Part shown: positions 5,873-8,982 of the stretch, in pieces
How positions within the stretch are numbered: the first letter of the stretch is position 1
Layout: each line of letters opens with the position of its first letter
From: RGIG3528 sp045640725
GTDB taxonomy: Bacteria; Bacillota; Clostridia; Lachnospirales; Lachnospiraceae
Assembly: GCA_045640725.1 (NCBI GenBank)
Contig: JAZUFN010000104.1
Span: 1-8,982, forward strand
Direction: 5' to 3'
Length of the DNA stretch: 8,982 nt
Made by a program: the position numbers and the translations under genes
Notes under the pieces: generated by a model
Told to the model about the DNA's origin: nothing
Database searches by the model: none
Seen by the model: only the letters and a program-made list of their open reading frames with translations

Positions 5873-6793
5873 CTATTTCAAAAATCCGTTAATGATCTGC
5901 TCTTCAGCTTCAGCCTCAGTAAGTCCCAGTGTCATCAGCTTTATCAGCTGCTCGCCGGCAATCTTACCGATAGCAGCTTCATGGATCAGCTCTGCATCGA
6001 TATTATTGGCAGTAAGGGAAGGACGGGCTGTAACTGAACCGGAGTCCATAATAATGGCATCGCATTCAGAATGGCCTGTGCAGGCAGCATTTCCCACTAT
6101 CTCAGAATTAAATACCTGTCTGGAATTTTCCTTGGCAACAGAACGGGAGATAAGATTAACATGAGAATTTTCTCCCTTCATATCTACCTTAAAATTGGTC
6201 TCAGCATACTGATTACCATGAGTCATGATTTTTTCCTTGATGACCAGGCTGGCACCTGCGTCCACATCGCCCTCAGTATTACGGATGGTAGAGTCTACGC
6301 CCTTTATCTGAACTGTTTCCATTTCCAGATATGCACCCTCTTCCAGGTGAACAATGGTAGTAGGATTCAGGATACGCTCACCCTTGCCATCGCCCTTGCC
6401 ATAATGCTTTTCCACATACTTAACCTTGGCATTCTTGCCCACATAGAAGGTATGGATACCATCATGCTGAGAAGCCTGGTCGCCACTGTTATGAATACCG
6501 CAGCCTGCTACTATAGTAACATCTGCATCCTCACCTATATGAAAATCATTGTATACCAGATCCTTAAAGCCGGACTTGGACAAAAGCACAGGGATATGAA
6601 GGCTCTCGTGCTTGGTGCCGGGCTTAATATAGATATCGATACCGGATACATCTGTCTTGGATACGATATCGATATTTTCTGTAGTATTTCTGGAGTCCAG
6701 CTGGCCGTCTACTCTGATATTATAAGCTCCCTGGGGCACTTCATGGAGATCGGAAATCTCCTCCAGCAGGGTCATTTGAATTTTATCTAACAT
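5873..6793 (-). CDS. sufB: SufB/SufD-family Fe-S cluster scaffold (short SufB-like, SmsB type)
   Basis: Scaffold partner of the SufC ATPase in Fe-S cluster assembly, cytoplasmic. At 306 residues it is much shorter than E. coli SufB (about 495) and lacks the long N-terminal part, as in the two-gene SufCB systems of clostridia and archaea (named SMS, SUF-like minimal system). The beta-helix core is followed by the conserved C-terminal block ARPSLTANNIDAELIHEAAIGK (256-277, key residues R257, H271, E272) and GLTEAEAEEQIINGFLK. C244 precedes H271-E272 by 27-28 residues, nearly the spacing of E. coli SufB C405 to H433-E434, so the SufB-type catalytic Cys/His/Glu are kept. GCGIHNSG (97-104) is also family-typical. 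AGGAGGT lies 10 bases before the ATG. It follows sufC by 24 bases. Confidence 0.92.
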   Translation of the reverse strand: MLDKIQMTLLEEISDLHEVPQGAYNIRVDGQLDSRNTTENIDIVSKTDVSGIDIYIKPGTKHESLHIPVLLSKSGFKDLVYNDFHIGEDADVTIVAGCGIHNSGDQASQHDGIHTFYVGKNAKVKYVEKHYGKGDGKGERILNPTTIVHLEEGAYLEMETVQIKGVDSTIRNTEGDVDAGASLVIKEKIMTHGNQYAETNFKVDMKGENSHVNLISRSVAKENSRQVFNSEIVGNAACTGHSECDAIIMDSGSVTARPSLTANNIDAELIHEAAIGKIAGEQLIKLMTLGLTEAEAEEQIINGFLK

Positions 6794-6817
6794 GTCTGTC
6801 TCTACCTCCTGCCATTA

Positions 6818-7552
6818 TCACATTTTTGAAGTGAGGGTAGCACAAGCTGCTGACGCAGAAGAAGCTGCCAGAAGCTCAGGAAGAATCTCTTCTTTGGTGC
6901 CTACAGACTTTACCTCACCACCTGATATTACCACAATTTTATCTGCTATATCCAGAATACGCTCCTGGTGAGAAATAATCAGAATGGTGCCATTGATTTT
7001 TTCACGCATATTCTCGAAAACCTTAATAAGGCTCTGGAAGCTCCAGAGATCGATACCTGCTTCAGGCTCGTCAAATATGGAAAATTTGGTACCGCGGGCC
7101 AGTATCATGGCTATCTCTATTCTCTTAAGCTCACCGCCGGAAAGAGAGGCGTTAACCTCACGATTCACGTAGTCTCTGGCGCAAAGACCTACCTCTGAAA
7201 GGATCTCGCATATGTCAGCCACGCTCTTATTCTTGTCACCTGAAGCCAGCTGAATCAGATCCTTTACAGTAATGCCCTTGAACTTAACGGGAGCCTGAAA
7301 AGCAAAGCTGATACCGCTATTGGCACGCTCTGTTATGGATAAGTCTGTAATATCCACGCCATCCAAAAGAATCTGTCCGGACGTAGGCTTAATAATGCCT
7401 GCTATCATCTTGGCCAGAGTACTTTTGCCACCGCCATTGGGGCCTGTAACAGCCACAAAATGGTCATCTATAGTGAGATTAATATTCTTTAAAATCTCTT
7501 TTGTTGCATTGTCTGCGTCCACTTCATAGGACACATTTCTAAGCTCTAACAT
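6818..7552 (-). CDS. sufC: Fe-S cluster assembly ATPase SufC
   Basis: ABC-type soluble ATPase that drives Fe-S assembly on the SufB-like scaffold encoded next. The 244 residues contain Walker A GPNGGGKST (37-45), Q-loop FQAPV (85-89), signature LSGGE (137-141), Walker B FSIFDEPEAGIDL (157-169, D161/E162) and the H-loop His195. DEPEAGIDLWSF is the form found in the minimal SufCB group rather than in E. coli SufC. There are no membrane segments, as expected for SufC. I chose the start at 7552, with AAAGGA seven bases upstream. A longer in-frame reading to 7615 would begin inside the fliB terminator and has no ribosome site. The last 15 residues are Ala/Ser-rich. It is the first gene of a four-gene operon. 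Confidence 0.94.
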   Translation of the reverse strand: MLELRNVSYEVDADNATKEILKNINLTIDDHFVAVTGPNGGGKSTLAKMIAGIIKPTSGQILLDGVDITDLSITERANSGISFAFQAPVKFKGITVKDLIQLASGDKNKSVADICEILSEVGLCARDYVNREVNASLSGGELKRIEIAMILARGTKFSIFDEPEAGIDLWSFQSLIKVFENMREKINGTILIISHQERILDIADKIVVISGGEVKSVGTKEEILPELLAASSASAACATLTSKM

Positions 7553-7597
7553 AACTAGTCCTTTCTGCCACATATGATGCCAATGCTTTATTGTATC

Positions 7598-7629
7598 AAA
7601 AAAGCTTGCAAACATACGTCCGCAAGCTT
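7598..7629 (-). terminator. Intrinsic terminator after fliB
   Basis: Reading leftward, an 8-bp stem AAGCTTGC/GCAAGCTT (7629-7622 with 7609-7602, 12-base loop) runs into six T residues (7603-7598). It is 63 bases past the fliB stop. It should stop most transcripts coming from the fliB operon before sufC. Confidence 0.75.
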
Positions 7630-7658
7630 ATTTTACAATAGAAAGTATATATTGTCTA
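7630..7658 (-). promoter_or_regulatory. Candidate sufC promoter
   Basis: Reading leftward: TAGACA (7658-7653), a 17-base spacer, TAAAAT (7635-7630); each hexamer matches 5 of 6. The start would fall near 7623, within the left arm of the fliB terminator, leaving about 70 nt of leader. An alternative is an extended -10, TGATACAAT (7598-7590), which overlaps the terminator's T run but lacks a good -35. One of the two is needed if the terminator works. Confidence 0.5.
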
Positions 7659-7692
7659 CCCGGAAATCATACTCTCCTGTCCCTGATAGTCC

Positions 7693-8835
7693 TCATACCA
7701 ATCCCAAAAGCGACATAGTGTCATTAAGGCCCGCAGCCTTGGCCAGCTCTTTTATTTTTTCTATAGTACCGTTATTATGCTCGATAAATCTGGACAGGTG
7801 AGAGTACACTACCGTTGTTTCTTCAAAGTCCAAGGGAGCGCCCTTTTTCTCTGTATATAAAGCCAGGAAGCAGGCATTTAAGCAGTACATATATACAGGG
7901 AAGCTCAGCATATCTATAAGATTCATATTTTTTCCTGCCTCAAAATAGCTTTTGAACAGGATATAAACCATATACTGCTCCATATACAGCTCATAGTCGT
8001 CTCCCTGAATGGCATCCAGCATTTTTTCCATATCCAATCCACCGGATGCTATTTTTTTGTTCACCACCGCAAGGACATCCTCAATCATCATCCTGAAATG
8101 GATTTTTTCTTTCGCATAATGATTGATTATAATCAGGAACAGCTTGGTCACGAGCTGGTGTTCTGTTACCAGTTCATTTAGATTATCAGCCAGTGCCAAC
8201 TGCTGTCTTTCATCGCTGTAGGCCTGTATAATCTCCTCAGTATCCTCTCCGCTCTTTTCTGCCTGCTCCAGCATATCATTAAAAAGTATCAGAAGCTTCA
8301 GTCTCTGGGAGATTTTAAGCTCACGATTTTGTACTATGGACAAGCTGGTAAGAAGCCCCGACAAAAGCAGATCCTTGACCTTTTTTGTGGCATCATCCGG
8401 CTCAGCCTTGTTTTCTGCCTCTATGGAAACTATATTTATTTTATCTTTCTTGGAAAATAGAAGTCTGGCCACCTCAGGGCATGACAGCTGCAAGCATCGC
8501 AGCTTGTCATTATCCGTAATGCTTTGTGTAACGCGTGGATATGTTTTACAGGTCAGACACATATTTTCCGGTCCTATTTCTTTATACATATCGCATAGCC
8601 CCTTTTCATCAAGAAAAGGACAACTTCTGCGCTGGTTTAATTTTATGTGTCGCTTACCCTCTTCACCTGTAATATTGGCTCTTATTTTATCTCCAAATTC
8701 TCCGGGTATATGCTTATATCTTTCATATGATGCTTCGTCCACATAAATAATCCAGCCGCCGGAACAACAATTCTCGGGGCATGCAGAACCAATACACTCA
8801 AAATCAGAAAATACATCAAGCTTATAATAACTCAT
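7693..8835 (-). CDS. fliB: FliB-like flagellin lysine-N-methylase, Cys-rich
   Basis: Family members methylate lysines of flagellin. Salmonella FliB is reported to bind a [4Fe-4S] cluster and use S-adenosylmethionine. The 380-residue product has the typical Cys-rich N-terminus: C14, C19, C23, C24 (FECIGSACPENCCSGGW), C72 and C81 (CPFLDEKGLC), C93 and C96 (MCLTCKTYPR), C114 and C119. The remainder is helical with no recognised motif and no membrane segments. Length fits the clostridial members. AGGGAGG lies inside the preceding gene, and the start ATG overlaps that gene's stop as ATGA. No flagellar gene is visible here, and clostridial genomes often hold several FliB paralogues, so the methylated target need not be flagellin. 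A metal-binding role of the Cys is inferred. Confidence 0.82.
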   Translation of the reverse strand: MSYYKLDVFSDFECIGSACPENCCSGGWIIYVDEASYERYKHIPGEFGDKIRANITGEEGKRHIKLNQRRSCPFLDEKGLCDMYKEIGPENMCLTCKTYPRVTQSITDNDKLRCLQLSCPEVARLLFSKKDKINIVSIEAENKAEPDDATKKVKDLLLSGLLTSLSIVQNRELKISQRLKLLILFNDMLEQAEKSGEDTEEIIQAYSDERQQLALADNLNELVTEHQLVTKLFLIIINHYAKEKIHFRMMIEDVLAVVNKKIASGGLDMEKMLDAIQGDDYELYMEQYMVYILFKSYFEAGKNMNLIDMLSFPVYMYCLNACFLALYTEKKGAPLDFEETTVVYSHLSRFIEHNNGTIEKIKELAKAAGLNDTMSLLGLV

Positions 8836-8982
8836 GTTAACCTCCCTTGTATTCCCTCCAGGGTATCCTGCATATCAGCAGCATACTTAGCCTTTTCTTG
8901 AGGCTCCATAGAGGCAAAATCAAAGCGTTTCCAGAACATATTGGCCACGCTGTATTCCCCTATTTTATTGGCAAAGGCTGCA
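8832..8982 (-). CDS. Unidentified protein, C-terminal 49 residues (runs off right edge)
   Basis: The reverse-strand reading is open from the window edge to a TGA at 8834-8832. It ends in PQEKAKYAADMQDTLEGIQG followed by RLT. The stop overlaps the fliB start as ATGA, and the fliB ribosome site lies within its last codons, so the two are almost certainly co-transcribed and translationally coupled. The visible part is amphipathic and probably helical, with an aromatic patch (MFWKRFDF). I do not recognise the family. It could be a partner of the FliB-like enzyme, or simply a neighbour. Confidence 0.7.
   Translation of the reverse strand, partial: AAFANKIGEYSVANMFWKRFDFASMEPQEKAKYAADMQDTLEGIQGRLT

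Noticed and set aside
6071..6790. 239-codon ORF antisense to the sufB-like gene
   Set aside because: Long only because the opposite gene has biased codons; no ribosome site, no recognisable motif, and the sense protein is clearly real.
7553..7615. Longer N-terminus of SufC starting at 7615
   Set aside because: It would start in the loop of the fliB terminator, lacks a ribosome site and adds residues with no SufC similarity; 7552 has AAAGGA upstream.
1..8982. CRISPR array, insertion sequence, tRNA/rRNA, phage or attachment site
   Set aside because: Read both strands for spaced direct repeats, transposase or integrase motifs and tRNA-like cloverleaf sequence; none seen.

Overview
The window looks like chromosome of a motile, plant-fibre-using anaerobic Firmicute, most likely a Lachnospiraceae (Butyrivibrio/Lachnospira/Roseburia type). 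This is inferred from protein character: a clostridial-type MetRS with an HIGN signature, a compact SufCB-like Fe-S pair, a FliB-type flagellin lysine methylase and a pectinesterase without a signal peptide. Strong AGGAGG ribosome sites and A/T-rich intergenic DNA agree. Nothing suggests phage, transposon or plasmid DNA.

Layout, left to right. (1) The 5' end of metG runs leftward (1-382), with candidate promoters at 462-523. (2) pckA runs leftward (637-2436). It has its own intrinsic terminator (580-609) and a perfect-consensus promoter (TTGACA-N17-TATAAT). It encodes a divergent ATP-type PEP carboxykinase with a lysine/alanine/proline tail. (3) Back to back with it is apeB (2715-3986, rightward), an M18 metallo-aminopeptidase with its own extended -10 promoter. 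(4) The 376-base gap 3987-4362 is not empty. It holds a two-way terminator shared with apeB, a very good leftward promoter (4151-4179) that would make an RNA of about 145 nt, a possible 17-codon ORF inside that RNA, and a long AT-rich hairpin (4249-4295) that may end the next operon. (5) A tight leftward operon runs from 7552 to 4363: sufC, a SufB-like scaffold gene, a GNAT acetyltransferase and a cytoplasmic pectinesterase. Gaps are 24, 11 and 5 bases, and the last two genes lack good ribosome sites. (6) A fliB-like gene (7693-8835) is coupled by an ATGA overlap to an unidentified gene that runs off the right edge. A terminator separates it from sufC, and the likely suf promoter lies so close that its transcript would begin inside the terminator stem.

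How the genes relate. SufC/SufB supply Fe-S clusters, and FliB-type methylases are themselves Cys-rich and reported to be Fe-S-bearing. PckA sits at the PEP/oxaloacetate node, ApeB recycles peptides, and the pectinesterase would de-esterify imported oligogalacturonides. Only the suf-GNAT-pectinesterase group looks like one transcription unit. Most of the window is ordinary housekeeping DNA. The best candidate for something undescribed is the small transcription unit at about 4000-4179, followed by the PckA tail and the unusual suf operon contents.
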